A stretch of DNA of 64,000 bases from Brevibacillus_C sp046036945 (GCF_046036945.1 NZ_JBJQOQ010000001.1:248001-312000); one strand, 5' to 3'. Shown: positions 43,926-52,751, counted from the stretch's first letter. Notes: a model not told the origin generated them from the letters alone. Program-made: numbers and translations.

Positions 43926-45113
43926 TTGCGGCTGTCAATTGGCAAAGAGGAGATTTTGCAGCGCCAACAAAAGTGGCGGGCCAGGCTGCAGGAAAACCGG
44001 ATCGACTGTGCCATCCTGTTTAGCGTCACCGACATCTTCTACCTGACAGCGTTTCACTTCCGTCCGTCGGAGCGGCCGATCTGCTTTTTCGTCGATCCGC
44101 AGGAAAAGACGCATCTGTTCGTCCCGGCATTGGAGCGGGAACACGCCGAAGAGTACGCATACGTCGACGCTGTCCATTCGTACCCCGAGTATCCCAGCCT
44201 GCGCCATCCGATGGAGTACCTGAAGGAGGCCTTGCTGGAGTCGGGGTTCCAGGAGAGGACGGTAGGGCTTGACGCGGAGGGATACAGTTCCGCCAAGGGG
44301 TATCGCGGTCCGCGGCTGAGAGATTTTTTGCCGGCTAAGGCGTTTTCGTCCATCCGCGGTTGGGTGGAGGAGATGCGCTTCATCAAGTCGCCGGCGGAGA
44401 TCGAACTGATCCGGGAGTCCTGCTGCTGGGGCAATCTGGCTCACCGATTGCTGCAAAAGTACAGCAAGCCGGGGCGAAGCGAGATTGAGATCACCGGCAG
44501 GGCCAGCGCGGAAGCGACGATGGCGATGGTGGAGACGCTGGGTCCCGGCTACAAGCCCCACGGCGATACGGTGACCGCCCGGGCTGTCTTTCGCGGACAG
44601 GTGGGCCCGATGTCGGCCTTTCCGCATGCTGTCACCCAGAATCTCGTACTGAAGCGAGGCGACACGCTTGTCACCGGCGCCGGCGCAGACGTCTGGGGCT
44701 ACCACAGCGAGCTGGAGCGGACGATGTTTGTGGAAGAAGTGAGTCGTGAGCAGGAAAAGTACTTTCAGCTGATGTACGAGGCCCAGGAGGTGGCGTTTCG
44801 CCACATCATGCCGGGCAAGCCGGCTTCCACGGTCGAACAGGCGGTCCAGTCGTTCTTTCGAGAAAACGGGGTCCAGCACCTCACTTGCCACCACACAGGC
44901 CACAACATCGGGCTGTTGGGGCATGAGGCTCCGTTCTTTGACCTTGGCGATGAAACCATCATGGAGCCGGGCATGGTGTTCACCGTGGAGCCAGGGATTT
45001 ACGTGAAGGGGTTGGGCGGCTTCCGTCACTCCGACACGGTGCTCGTCACCGATCAGGGCATGGAGATGCTGACCTACTACCCGCGCGACTTGGCATCGCT
45101 TGTTTGCGGCTGA
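43926..45113 (+). CDS. M24 'pita-bread' hydrolase, creatinase-like, paralogue 1
   Basis: A 395-residue two-domain protein (creatinase N-terminal domain about 1-145, pita-bread domain about 160-390), TTG start behind AGAGGGG. Compared with aminopeptidase P, the first metal Asp is Gly251, the second Asp is Glu262 (GYHSELERT) and the last Glu is Ser369 (RHSD); His326 and Glu355 remain. His234 (FPHAVT) aligns with the catalytic His of creatinase, whose GYYTALERT motif matches in style. A metal-independent C-N hydrolase is therefore more likely than a peptidase. Substrate unknown. Clearly duplicated in the next gene. Confidence 0.85.
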   Translation: MRLSIGKEEILQRQQKWRARLQENRIDCAILFSVTDIFYLTAFHFRPSERPICFFVDPQEKTHLFVPALEREHAEEYAYVDAVHSYPEYPSLRHPMEYLKEALLESGFQERTVGLDAEGYSSAKGYRGPRLRDFLPAKAFSSIRGWVEEMRFIKSPAEIELIRESCCWGNLAHRLLQKYSKPGRSEIEITGRASAEATMAMVETLGPGYKPHGDTVTARAVFRGQVGPMSAFPHAVTQNLVLKRGDTLVTGAGADVWGYHSELERTMFVEEVSREQEKYFQLMYEAQEVAFRHIMPGKPASTVEQAVQSFFRENGVQHLTCHHTGHNIGLLGHEAPFFDLGDETIMEPGMVFTVEPGIYVKGLGGFRHSDTVLVTDQGMEMLTYYPRDLASLVCG

Positions 45114-45144
45114 GAAGACAACAAATTCGAGGAGGTTGAAGCAG

Positions 45145-46326
45145 ATGCGATTAGCGATTGGAAAAGATGAGCTAAGGCAGCGGCAGAATCGGTTTCTGCA
45201 GAAATTGCAGGAGGCGGGGGCGGACTGCGCGGTGCTGTTTGGCGTGACCGATATTTTCTACTTGACCGGGTTTCACTTTCACCCGACGGAGCGGCCGATG
45301 TGCTTCGTGGTGGATCCCAGCCAGACGACCCGCCTGTTTGTTCCGGCACTGGAGCATGAGCACGCCGAGGAGTTCGCCTGCGTTGACGCCGTTCACTCTT
45401 ATCCGGAGTACCCGGGACTGAAGCATCCATTGGAGCAGTTGAAAGAGGTGTTGGAGCAGGCGGGGTTCAGCGGAAAGGCGGCCGGATACGACGCTGATGG
45501 ATACGGCTCGTCGATGGGCTATCGCGGGCCGAGACTGAGCGAAATCACCCCGGCGAAGGAGTGGAAGTCAGTCGCGGGAATCGTGGAAGAGATGCGCATG
45601 GTCAAGTCGCCCGCCGAGATTGAACTGATTCAAGAGTCGTGCCGCTGGGGCAACCTGGCCCACCGGCTGCTGCAGAAGTACACCAAGGCGGGAGTTGGCG
45701 AGATCGAGATTACCAGCAGGGCGACCACGGAAGCCACCATGGCGATGATTGAGACGCTGGGCCCGGACTACAAGCCGCATGGCAACCCGGCAAACGCCTT
45801 TTACCGCGGACAGGTAGGGCCGCACTCGGCGTTTCCGCATGCCGTCACCCAAAACATGGTGCTGAAAAAAGGAGACACGCTCGTGTCGCAGGCGGCGGCC
45901 GACGTCTGGGGGTACAAGAGCGAACTGGAACGCACCATGTTTGTCGCCGAGGTGAGCCGTGAGCAGGAGAAGTACTTTCACCTGATGTGCCAGGCACAGG
46001 AGATCGCCTTTGCCCACATCAAGCCCGGCAAGCCGTTTTCCTCGGTTGACGAGGCAGTCACAGCATTCATGCAGGATAACGGGATTCAGCACCTTACCCG
46101 CCACCACACCGGCCACAATATCGGACTCTTGGGACACGAGGCGCCCTTTTTCGATCTGGGTGACCATACCGTCATGCAGCCGGGCATGGTCGTCACCGTG
46201 GAACCAGGGCTGTACGTCAAGGGTGTGGGTGGCTTCCGGCACTCGGACACCGTGTTGATTACGGAGGACGGCATGGAGCGGCTCACCTACTATCCCCGAG
46301 ACCTTGATTCCCTTATTTGCTCCTAG
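45145..46326 (+). CDS. M24 'pita-bread' hydrolase, creatinase-like, paralogue 2
   Basis: A 393-residue tandem duplicate of the preceding gene, with most residues identical along the length. Canonical metal positions again differ: Gln249, Glu260 (GYKSELERT) and Ser in FRHSD, while FPHAVT, TGHNIG and VEPG are kept. The distinct residue at position 249 (Gln here, Gly in paralogue 1) suggests divergence in substrate or assembly, possibly a hetero-oligomer. ATG at 45145 behind GAGGAGG, 31 bases after the first paralogue; upstream in-frame GTG at 45100 overlaps that gene and lacks a site. Confidence 0.85.
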   Translation: MRLAIGKDELRQRQNRFLQKLQEAGADCAVLFGVTDIFYLTGFHFHPTERPMCFVVDPSQTTRLFVPALEHEHAEEFACVDAVHSYPEYPGLKHPLEQLKEVLEQAGFSGKAAGYDADGYGSSMGYRGPRLSEITPAKEWKSVAGIVEEMRMVKSPAEIELIQESCRWGNLAHRLLQKYTKAGVGEIEITSRATTEATMAMIETLGPDYKPHGNPANAFYRGQVGPHSAFPHAVTQNMVLKKGDTLVSQAAADVWGYKSELERTMFVAEVSREQEKYFHLMCQAQEIAFAHIKPGKPFSSVDEAVTAFMQDNGIQHLTRHHTGHNIGLLGHEAPFFDLGDHTVMQPGMVVTVEPGLYVKGVGGFRHSDTVLITEDGMERLTYYPRDLDSLICS

Positions 46327-46439
46327 TTTCGTTCGAATATTCAGAAGGTTTTTGCCGGCGACGTACGAATTGAAAAAGGGGAAGGCCAACAACCACTGAT
46401 CAGATGGCAGGCTATTAAGGAAAACGGGAGGTGTTGTCC

Positions 46440-47600
46440 ATGAGGTTGCAGGCGTCCTTTTACCAACGAAAAGTAAAACAGCTGCAGGCGGAATTGCAAA
46501 AAAGAGGGTTGGCAGGCATGCTTCTGCTCAAACCGACCAACATCTACTACCTAATCGGGTTCTTTCACATTCCGACAGAGCGTCCGATCGGCGTATTCGT
46601 GCCGGCGGCGGGTGAACCGATCGCCTACGTCCCGGAACTGGAGGTCGATCACATCAAAGAGAACTGGATCAACCGGGTGGAAGTCTACTTCGATTACCCC
46701 GGTGAAACCTACCCGGTTTTGTGGATTTGCCAGAAGCTGCAAAACGAGGGGATTTCCAGACAGCCGCTTGGTTTTGAAGGCTCGATTCCCTGGGCCTACA
46801 AGCAGATGATCGACCAGGCCCTGCCGGACGTAAACTGGGTGCCTGCGGGAGACATCTTGTCCGATATGCGGCTGGTGAAAGAGAAAGAAGAGCTGGAATT
46901 GCTCCGCCTGTGCGGCACGTATTCCGACTACATGGTGAGCGCGGGTGTGGAAGTCATCCGGGAGCGGGGATGGATCAGCGAATTGGAGATTCACCAAACC
47001 GTCATGCAGCGCGTCGTCCAAAAGATGCTGGCGGAACTGGATGAAATCGTCTTCACCTCCGGCGTAGCGATGGGGCTGGTCTGTTCCGGAGAGCGTTCCG
47101 CGCTTCCCCATGGCTTGCCCAGCAGCCGGCGCCTGCAGCCGGGCGACAATCTGATTTTAAGCTTCGTTTGTTCTGTCGGCGGTTATACGACCGAAAGCGA
47201 ACGCACCTTTTTTCTCGGCGAACCCAGCACACGGCAGGCCAGCTTGTACGAATTGATGCGAAAAGCGCAGCAGGTGGGCTGTGAAGCGCTGTCCGTCGGG
47301 CGAACCTGCTCCGAAGCCAACCGGCTGGCGCTGGCCGTCATCCGGGAAGCAGGGGAGGGAGCGTATATCAAGCATCGCTTGGGACACGGGCTGGGCATCG
47401 AAGGACATGAGCCGCCTTGGCTGATGGACGGAGACAACTCGCCGCTGCGCCCCGGCATGGTTCTCTCCAGTGAACCGGGCATCTACGTGCCGGGGCTGGG
47501 CGGGGTTCGCATCTCCGACACTGTGGTGGTGACCGATGGCGAACCCGAATACTTGACGACTTATTCCAGATCGTTGGAAGATATGGTAGTCAACATATAA
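46440..47600 (+). CDS. M24 'pita-bread' hydrolase, creatinase-like, paralogue 3
   Basis: A 386-residue more distant member. Metal positions are Ser241, Glu252 (GYTTESERT) and Ser in VRISD; LPHGLP keeps the creatinase-type His, and GHGLGIEGHEPP and SEPG are present. Thus the third copy shows the same loss pattern as the first two. ATG 46440 behind GGGAGGTG, 113 bases after paralogue 2 with no gene between. It is followed by a long inverted repeat and the PucR-type regulator. Confidence 0.84.
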   Translation: MRLQASFYQRKVKQLQAELQKRGLAGMLLLKPTNIYYLIGFFHIPTERPIGVFVPAAGEPIAYVPELEVDHIKENWINRVEVYFDYPGETYPVLWICQKLQNEGISRQPLGFEGSIPWAYKQMIDQALPDVNWVPAGDILSDMRLVKEKEELELLRLCGTYSDYMVSAGVEVIRERGWISELEIHQTVMQRVVQKMLAELDEIVFTSGVAMGLVCSGERSALPHGLPSSRRLQPGDNLILSFVCSVGGYTTESERTFFLGEPSTRQASLYELMRKAQQVGCEALSVGRTCSEANRLALAVIREAGEGAYIKHRLGHGLGIEGHEPPWLMDGDNSPLRPGMVLSSEPGIYVPGLGGVRISDTVVVTDGEPEYLTTYSRSLEDMVVNI

Positions 47601-47608
47601 CCATCCTT

Positions 47609-47676
47609 GTCCACCGACCGGGGAAGATGGCGCCGCGCCGCCTGTACCTGAGTGCAGCTTCCCCGCGCCGGTGGAC
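47609..47676. repeat. Long interrupted inverted repeat before the PucR-type gene
   Basis: GTCCACCG (47609-47616) pairs with CGGTGGAC (47669-47676) and GGGGAAG (47620-47626) with CTTCCCC (47658-47664). The loop is GC-rich. No T tract follows, so termination is not obvious; it may be an RNA structure or protein-binding region between the hydrolase operon and its likely regulator. Confidence 0.55.
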
Positions 47677-47762
47677 TGTTCGCGTCTTGAAAGCTGGACT
47701 TCACCACATCTTTGAGGGGCTTCCATTGAAGCTTTTCTTCTTGCAGAGGAGGGGCCAACAGC

Positions 47763-49709
47763 GTGTTTGATGATAGCCGTTCTCTACCGCGTTGCAGAGC
47801 GGATATTGACTTGAAACGGATGCATGTATTGGTCGAATCGATTCAGACGATTTCCTCGAGCGCTGACCTCGATCTGGTCCTGCACGAGCTGATGGAGCGG
47901 ACCATTCTGTTGTTTGAAGGAGCCATTGCCGGCGTGATCTTTCTCTACGACGACAAGGAAGAGGCATTAGTGGCGCGAAGCTGTGTCGGTTTTGACTATC
48001 GATATTTGCAGCACGTCCGCCTGAAGCCTGGTGAATCGATTACAGGTACCTGCTTTCAGCAGGAAAAGCCGCTGCTCTTGTCGGGAAAGAGGCAGATCGA
48101 GCAGCAAACAGCCTCCATGTCGCCGGAAAACAGGTACTTTAACCAAAAATCCACACAATCGCTCGGACAGATCAACTCCGTCATCTGTACGCCGATGAAA
48201 TGGCAGGGAAAGGCAGTTGGCGTCATCACGCTCGATTTCTACGCAGAGGTAGATTCGGTTGCTAGAGCTGACCTCGAATTCTTGCAAATCATGGCCAATA
48301 CGGTGGCGATTGCGATTGAAAACGCCAGGACATTTCACAGGGAAAGGCAGCGCAACGGCATTTTAGAGCAGTTGAATCAGCGGATCAAGGAGCAGAATAA
48401 CCTGCTTACCGTGCAATTTGAACACCACGCCCAGCTGATGGAATTGCTGCTGATGGAACGGGACATCACTGAGATCATCCGGCACATTTCTACCCTGATC
48501 GGCAATCCGGTCGTCATGTACGACCAGCGCTTCACACATGTAGCGTCGTCACAAGATGAGACAGGTGTGGAGACATTTGGCTTTTCGCTGTCGTCCCCGC
48601 CGTTTTTGTCAAAGCTGAAGTCGATCTACGCAGAGCGGATCGCCAAGCGGCTTGATCCCAGTATCGATTTTCCCATCGTGTACCCCGTCTACATCGTGCC
48701 GATCTTCTCAAGCGGGGAGCGGCTGGGGGTATTGATCGTCGTGGAAAAGCAGGGAAAGCTGCTCCCGGAGTCGATCCGTTTCATCGAGCAGGTGAGCCTG
48801 ATCCTCGCCCTGGACATCCTGCGCAAAACCGCTATCTTCGAGACCGAACAGCGGCTGCGGGGAGAGTTTCTCTCCGAACTCTTGACCAGTATGGATGAGG
48901 AGAGGATGAAGCTGCGGGCGGGCCTGCTCGGCATCAACACCAGCCAGAAGCATCAGTTTGTCATCCTGGAGTGGGATTCCCGCCCGGAGCTGCCTGATTA
49001 TACGTCGGGTCACACCTGGATGCGCAAGCTGCTCGACATCTTTACGCAGTTGGCCGGCGAGATGCACCTTCAAGCAAACGTGATCTTTCGGCAGACGTAT
49101 CTGGTGATTCTGTTTCATTATGAGACCAGGGAGAACTCGGCACAGATCGCCAAACGGGTCAAGCGATGTTTGACGGAGCTTCAGCAGCGCATCGCCCATC
49201 AGCGGTACAACGACACTTTTTCCGCCGGAGTCGGCCGCATCTGCCAGCAGCTGCCGGAACTGCGAAAGTCCTATGAGGACGCTGGTAAATGCCTCGAATA
49301 CAGCAGAAAGCTGGCCCATGGGTCAAACATTGTCTTCTACGACCAGTTGGGGGCCACCAAGCTTTTCCTGAAATTAAACGACGTGGAGATCCTCGACTTT
49401 GCAAAAGAGTTGTTCGCTCCGCTGCTCGCCTACTCCCATCAAAGCAAAAAGGCCTTGATTGAAACACTGGAGAAGTACGTGGAGACGTACAACTATCATC
49501 ACACCGCCCAGCAGCTGCACATTCACATCAATACGCTCAAGTACCGTTTGGGAAGAATCCAAGAGATCCTGGAGATCGATTTTGACAATGAAGAAGACCG
49601 CTTTAATACGAGCATCTCCTTAAAAGGCCTCTCTGCCATCGGCGTCTCGTTGCACCAGCTCGCGGAAAACAGATACTACTACGGCGAACAGAAACAGTAC
49701 ATCGTGTAG
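47763..49709 (+). CDS. PucR/CdaR-type transcriptional regulator with GAF domain
   Basis: A 648-residue regulator. N-terminal GAF domain (about residues 20-190), a linker helix, a central sensor-like domain (about 220-370), and a C-terminal PucR helix-turn-helix (HTAQQLHIHINTLKYRLGRI near residue 580). Family members control purine, sugar-acid, GABA or other nitrogen-compound catabolism, usually for adjacent genes. GTG start behind AGAGGAGGGG. Placed between the hydrolase operon and the amidohydrolase gene, it is the best candidate regulator for both. Confidence 0.87.
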   Translation: MFDDSRSLPRCRADIDLKRMHVLVESIQTISSSADLDLVLHELMERTILLFEGAIAGVIFLYDDKEEALVARSCVGFDYRYLQHVRLKPGESITGTCFQQEKPLLLSGKRQIEQQTASMSPENRYFNQKSTQSLGQINSVICTPMKWQGKAVGVITLDFYAEVDSVARADLEFLQIMANTVAIAIENARTFHRERQRNGILEQLNQRIKEQNNLLTVQFEHHAQLMELLLMERDITEIIRHISTLIGNPVVMYDQRFTHVASSQDETGVETFGFSLSSPPFLSKLKSIYAERIAKRLDPSIDFPIVYPVYIVPIFSSGERLGVLIVVEKQGKLLPESIRFIEQVSLILALDILRKTAIFETEQRLRGEFLSELLTSMDEERMKLRAGLLGINTSQKHQFVILEWDSRPELPDYTSGHTWMRKLLDIFTQLAGEMHLQANVIFRQTYLVILFHYETRENSAQIAKRVKRCLTELQQRIAHQRYNDTFSAGVGRICQQLPELRKSYEDAGKCLEYSRKLAHGSNIVFYDQLGATKLFLKLNDVEILDFAKELFAPLLAYSHQSKKALIETLEKYVETYNYHHTAQQLHIHINTLKYRLGRIQEILEIDFDNEEDRFNTSISLKGLSAIGVSLHQLAENRYYYGEQKQYIV

Positions 49710-49757
49710 ACTGAATCCCCCTCTAATACGCACTGGTGCGCTAGAGGGGGATTCAGT
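49710..49757. terminator. 16-bp perfect hairpin after the regulator
   Basis: ACTGAATCCCCCTCTA (49710-49725) is fully complementary to TAGAGGGGGATTCAGT (49742-49757), with a further GCAC/GTGC pairing in the loop. The T tract is minimal (TTT before G on the plus strand), but such a strong stem right after the stop probably ends transcription. Confidence 0.65.
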
Positions 49758-49778
49758 TTGAAGGAATTGGATGCTATG

Positions 49779-49825
49779 GAAGCATACGCTTCAATATTGA
49801 CACATATTATGAAGTGTAGACTTCA
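49779..49825 (+). promoter_or_regulatory. Paired GAAGY-N4-RCTTC operators around a TTGACA element
   Basis: Two inverted repeats of the same design, GAAGC-ATAC-GCTTC (49779-49792) and TGAAGT-GTAG-ACTTCA (49810-49825), have centres 32 bases apart (about three helical turns) and flank a consensus -35 TTGACA (49797-49802). They lie 70-115 bases before the amidohydrolase start, as expected for a dimeric regulator that loops or covers the promoter. The PucR-type protein encoded upstream is the obvious candidate. Confidence 0.55.
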
Positions 49826-49893
49826 CAAGAACGAGCAGGTGTCTTCCCTTCACTTGCCGACAGCATGCATATAAAGAAGGCGAGGTGTTTGCG

Positions 49894-51468
49894 ATGAGGA
49901 GAATTCTGCGAAATGGCCGGGTGTATGACGGTACCGGCAATTCCTGGTATGAAGCAGACATTGCGATCGACGGCGATCGCATTGAGCGAATCGGAAGCGT
50001 GGCTGGCTTTTCGGCAGAAGATGAGATCGACGTTCAGGGGCTGGCGGTTGCACCCGGTTTTATCGATATTCATACCCATTCCGATAACGCGCCGTTTGTT
50101 CCGGAGCTGTCAAAAGGGAAAGTGATGCAAGGGGTGACAACGGAAGTAATCGGCAACTGCGGTATGAGTGCCTTTCCCGTCAATCCCGCCCATGCTCACT
50201 TGTTAAAGCAGTACGTAAGCAGTATTTTTGGAGAATTGGAATGGAGCTGGTTTTCACTCACTGAATATGCCGAGGTCTGCTCGTCTTTGGGAATGGTGAC
50301 GAATCTGATCCCATTAGTTGGACATGGAGCCATCCGCATTGCTGCCATGGGATTTGATAAACGTCCTCCGACAGAGGAAGAAATGGATATGATGAAACAG
50401 CTTGTCGCGCAGACAATGGAAGAAGGGGCATTTGGGCTCTCCAGCGGACTGATTTATCCGCCGGGTGTTTTCTGTTCTACGGAAGAATTGATCGAGCTCT
50501 CCCGTGTGGTTCGGGAACACGGCGGCATATATGCAACCCACATGCGAAACGAGTCGGACCGGGTTGTAGAAGCCGTGGAGGAATCCATCGCGATTGGGCG
50601 AAGCGCAGCTATTCCGGTACAGATCTCCCATCATAAGGCGGCCGGCAAACAAAATTGGGGCAAACCGAAAACAACCGTGGCCATGATCAAGCAGGCGAGG
50701 GAAAACGGAATCGACGTCGACATGGACCTGTATCCCTACACGGCGGGAAGTACGCTGCTGTCCGCACTGCTGCCCCCCTGGTGTCACGAGGGAGGGGTTC
50801 AGGAAATGCTGCAGCGGCTTCGCGATCCCGATAATAGACGGAAGATTATGAATGATATGGAGCGCGGAATCCCTGGATGGGAAAATATCGCCAAGAATGC
50901 AGGCTGGGATCAGGTATTCATCGCCTCAGCCAAATACCGCAAAGAACTGGAAGGCAAAAGCTTACGGGACATCGCACAGGAGCGCGGGCAGGATCCAGTG
51001 ACGGCACTGTGTGACACCCTCATCGAGGAGGAAGGGGTCGCGACGATGGTCATCTTCATGATGAGTGAAGATGATGTTCGCTTTATCATGAAGCAGTCTG
51101 AAACCATGATCGGATCGGACGGGATTCCCGACCCCGGAAAAACCCATCCTCGCTACTTTGGCACCTTTGCAAGAGTCTTGGGGCACTACACGCGGGACGA
51201 AAAAGTGCTTTGCCTGGAAGATGCCATTCGGAAGATGACTTCTTTTCCCGCGAAAAAACTTGGCTTGCGGGATCGCGGAATGATTCGTGAAGGAGCCTTT
51301 GCCGACCTCGTCGTGTTCGATCCAAACATCGTTGCGGATGCCGCCACATATGAGTCTCCTTCCGAAACAGCTGTCGGATTTCACCACGTCTTCGTAAATG
51401 GAACTCCCGTTGTTCGAAACGGAATCTTCTACATGGTGAAGCAAGGCAGGTTTATCAAAAAGATATAG
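49894..51468 (+). CDS. N-acyl-D-amino-acid deacylase family amidohydrolase
   Basis: A 524-residue metal-dependent amidohydrolase of the D-aminoacylase branch: HTHSD (His60, His62), the metal-bridging Cys in GNCG (near residue 90), THMRNE, the SHHK histidine, and the late GSDG aspartate are all present, so it should be active. It would release a D-amino acid and a carboxylate from N-acyl-D-amino acids, or split related hydantoin or dipeptide-like compounds. ATG at 49894 behind AGGCGAGG. Cotranscribed with the MFS carrier downstream. Confidence 0.88.
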   Translation: MRRILRNGRVYDGTGNSWYEADIAIDGDRIERIGSVAGFSAEDEIDVQGLAVAPGFIDIHTHSDNAPFVPELSKGKVMQGVTTEVIGNCGMSAFPVNPAHAHLLKQYVSSIFGELEWSWFSLTEYAEVCSSLGMVTNLIPLVGHGAIRIAAMGFDKRPPTEEEMDMMKQLVAQTMEEGAFGLSSGLIYPPGVFCSTEELIELSRVVREHGGIYATHMRNESDRVVEAVEESIAIGRSAAIPVQISHHKAAGKQNWGKPKTTVAMIKQARENGIDVDMDLYPYTAGSTLLSALLPPWCHEGGVQEMLQRLRDPDNRRKIMNDMERGIPGWENIAKNAGWDQVFIASAKYRKELEGKSLRDIAQERGQDPVTALCDTLIEEEGVATMVIFMMSEDDVRFIMKQSETMIGSDGIPDPGKTHPRYFGTFARVLGHYTRDEKVLCLEDAIRKMTSFPAKKLGLRDRGMIREGAFADLVVFDPNIVADAATYESPSETAVGFHHVFVNGTPVVRNGIFYMVKQGRFIKKI

Positions 51469-51524
51469 GGAAGCTGTCTGCAACATCGGCAAATCAGTCC
51501 ATTCGCCTCATAAGGGGGAACGTT

Positions 51525-52751
51525 ATGAGCCGCATTGCCGCTTTGGCAGGAAATAACTATTTTATTCTCTTTCTGCTTTTTTTCGGCTGGATTCTTGCAT
51601 ACCTTGACCGGATGGTCATCAGTGTTGCCCTGACCTCGATTGGAAGCGACCTGCACCTGGAGGCAAGTTCATTGGGGATTGTCCTCAGCAGTTTCTTTGC
51701 CGGCTATGCATTGATGCAGATTCCAGGCGGCTGGCTGGCAGATAAGTACGGATCAAAAAGAATCATGATCGTGGCGCTGATCATGTGGTCGCTGTTTACC
51801 GCGATGACAGGGTTGGCGTGGTCATTGATGTCGCTGCTGGCCATTCGGTTTTTGTTTGGGATCGGTGAAAGCGGGTTTCCGGCAGCCAGCTCCAAGGCGA
51901 TAGCCGAATACTTCCCTAAAGCGGGAAGAGCAAAAGCGCAATCGGCGATGTTGTCGTCCAATGCGTTCGGTGCCGCCCTCGCTCCATTGTTTGCGGCACC
52001 GATGATGATTTGGCTGGGATGGCGAAAGATGTTTGTGATGATTGCGCTGGTCGGATTCATTCTCGCCGTCGTGTACGCAATTTTCCTGCGCAAGCCTGTC
52101 CAAAGGGGGGACGACAGCGCAAAGCCATCCGAGCAAAGCATGTCCCTGAAAGATTTGCTGCAGACGCCGACCATGTGGAAACTAGTGGTTGCCTGGTTTG
52201 GATTGGATGTCGTGCTATGGGGTTTTGCCTCCTGGCTGCCCTCCTATCTGTTAAAAGTCCGTAACCTGGATTTGCTGCAGGCCGGCTATGTAGCTTCCCT
52301 GCCGTTTTTCGCCGGGGGGATTGCCATGCTTCTCGGAGGCTGGCTGGTCGACAGGTACTTTGCAGGCCGTGAAAAGTATTTTGCCATCGTGGTCCAAATA
52401 GCAGGGGTAATTTTCCTGTACCTGATGTTTACGACAAAGGGGCTGGAGTCGGCGATTCTCTACCAGATTCTCTCCGCCTTTTTCCTTTATGCCGGATTCG
52501 CGGGGATCTGGTCCCTGCCTGTAAAAATCCTTCCGACCGAAGTGATGGGTTCAGCCTCCGGCATGATCAATTTTGGAGGACAGGTGGCTGGTTTTGTTTC
52601 GCCTATGGTCATGGGATTTTTAATCACCGCATTTAACGGCTCCTATGACGCCGCTTTTTGGTTCCTCATTCTCTCCGCTGTGATTTCGATCATTGCCTGC
52701 ATGACGCTCGGCAACACTCAAAAATCACTGCAAACGAGAGTCGCCGGTTAG
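51525..52751 (+). CDS. MFS transporter (anion:cation symporter-like)
   Basis: A 408-residue carrier with 12 predicted helices. It has YLDRMVISVALTSI near residue 25 and GGWLADKYGSKR near residue 68, features of the ACS branch (hexuronate/phthalate-type). Located 56 bases after the amidohydrolase and followed by a terminator, it likely imports the amidohydrolase substrate or a related acid. AGGGGGAAC precedes the ATG. Confidence 0.86.
   Translation: MSRIAALAGNNYFILFLLFFGWILAYLDRMVISVALTSIGSDLHLEASSLGIVLSSFFAGYALMQIPGGWLADKYGSKRIMIVALIMWSLFTAMTGLAWSLMSLLAIRFLFGIGESGFPAASSKAIAEYFPKAGRAKAQSAMLSSNAFGAALAPLFAAPMMIWLGWRKMFVMIALVGFILAVVYAIFLRKPVQRGDDSAKPSEQSMSLKDLLQTPTMWKLVVAWFGLDVVLWGFASWLPSYLLKVRNLDLLQAGYVASLPFFAGGIAMLLGGWLVDRYFAGREKYFAIVVQIAGVIFLYLMFTTKGLESAILYQILSAFFLYAGFAGIWSLPVKILPTEVMGSASGMINFGGQVAGFVSPMVMGFLITAFNGSYDAAFWFLILSAVISIIACMTLGNTQKSLQTRVAG

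Noticed and set aside
43926..47600. Annotation of the three M24 proteins as Xaa-Pro aminopeptidases
   Set aside because: Canonical metal ligands are replaced at three of five positions in every copy.
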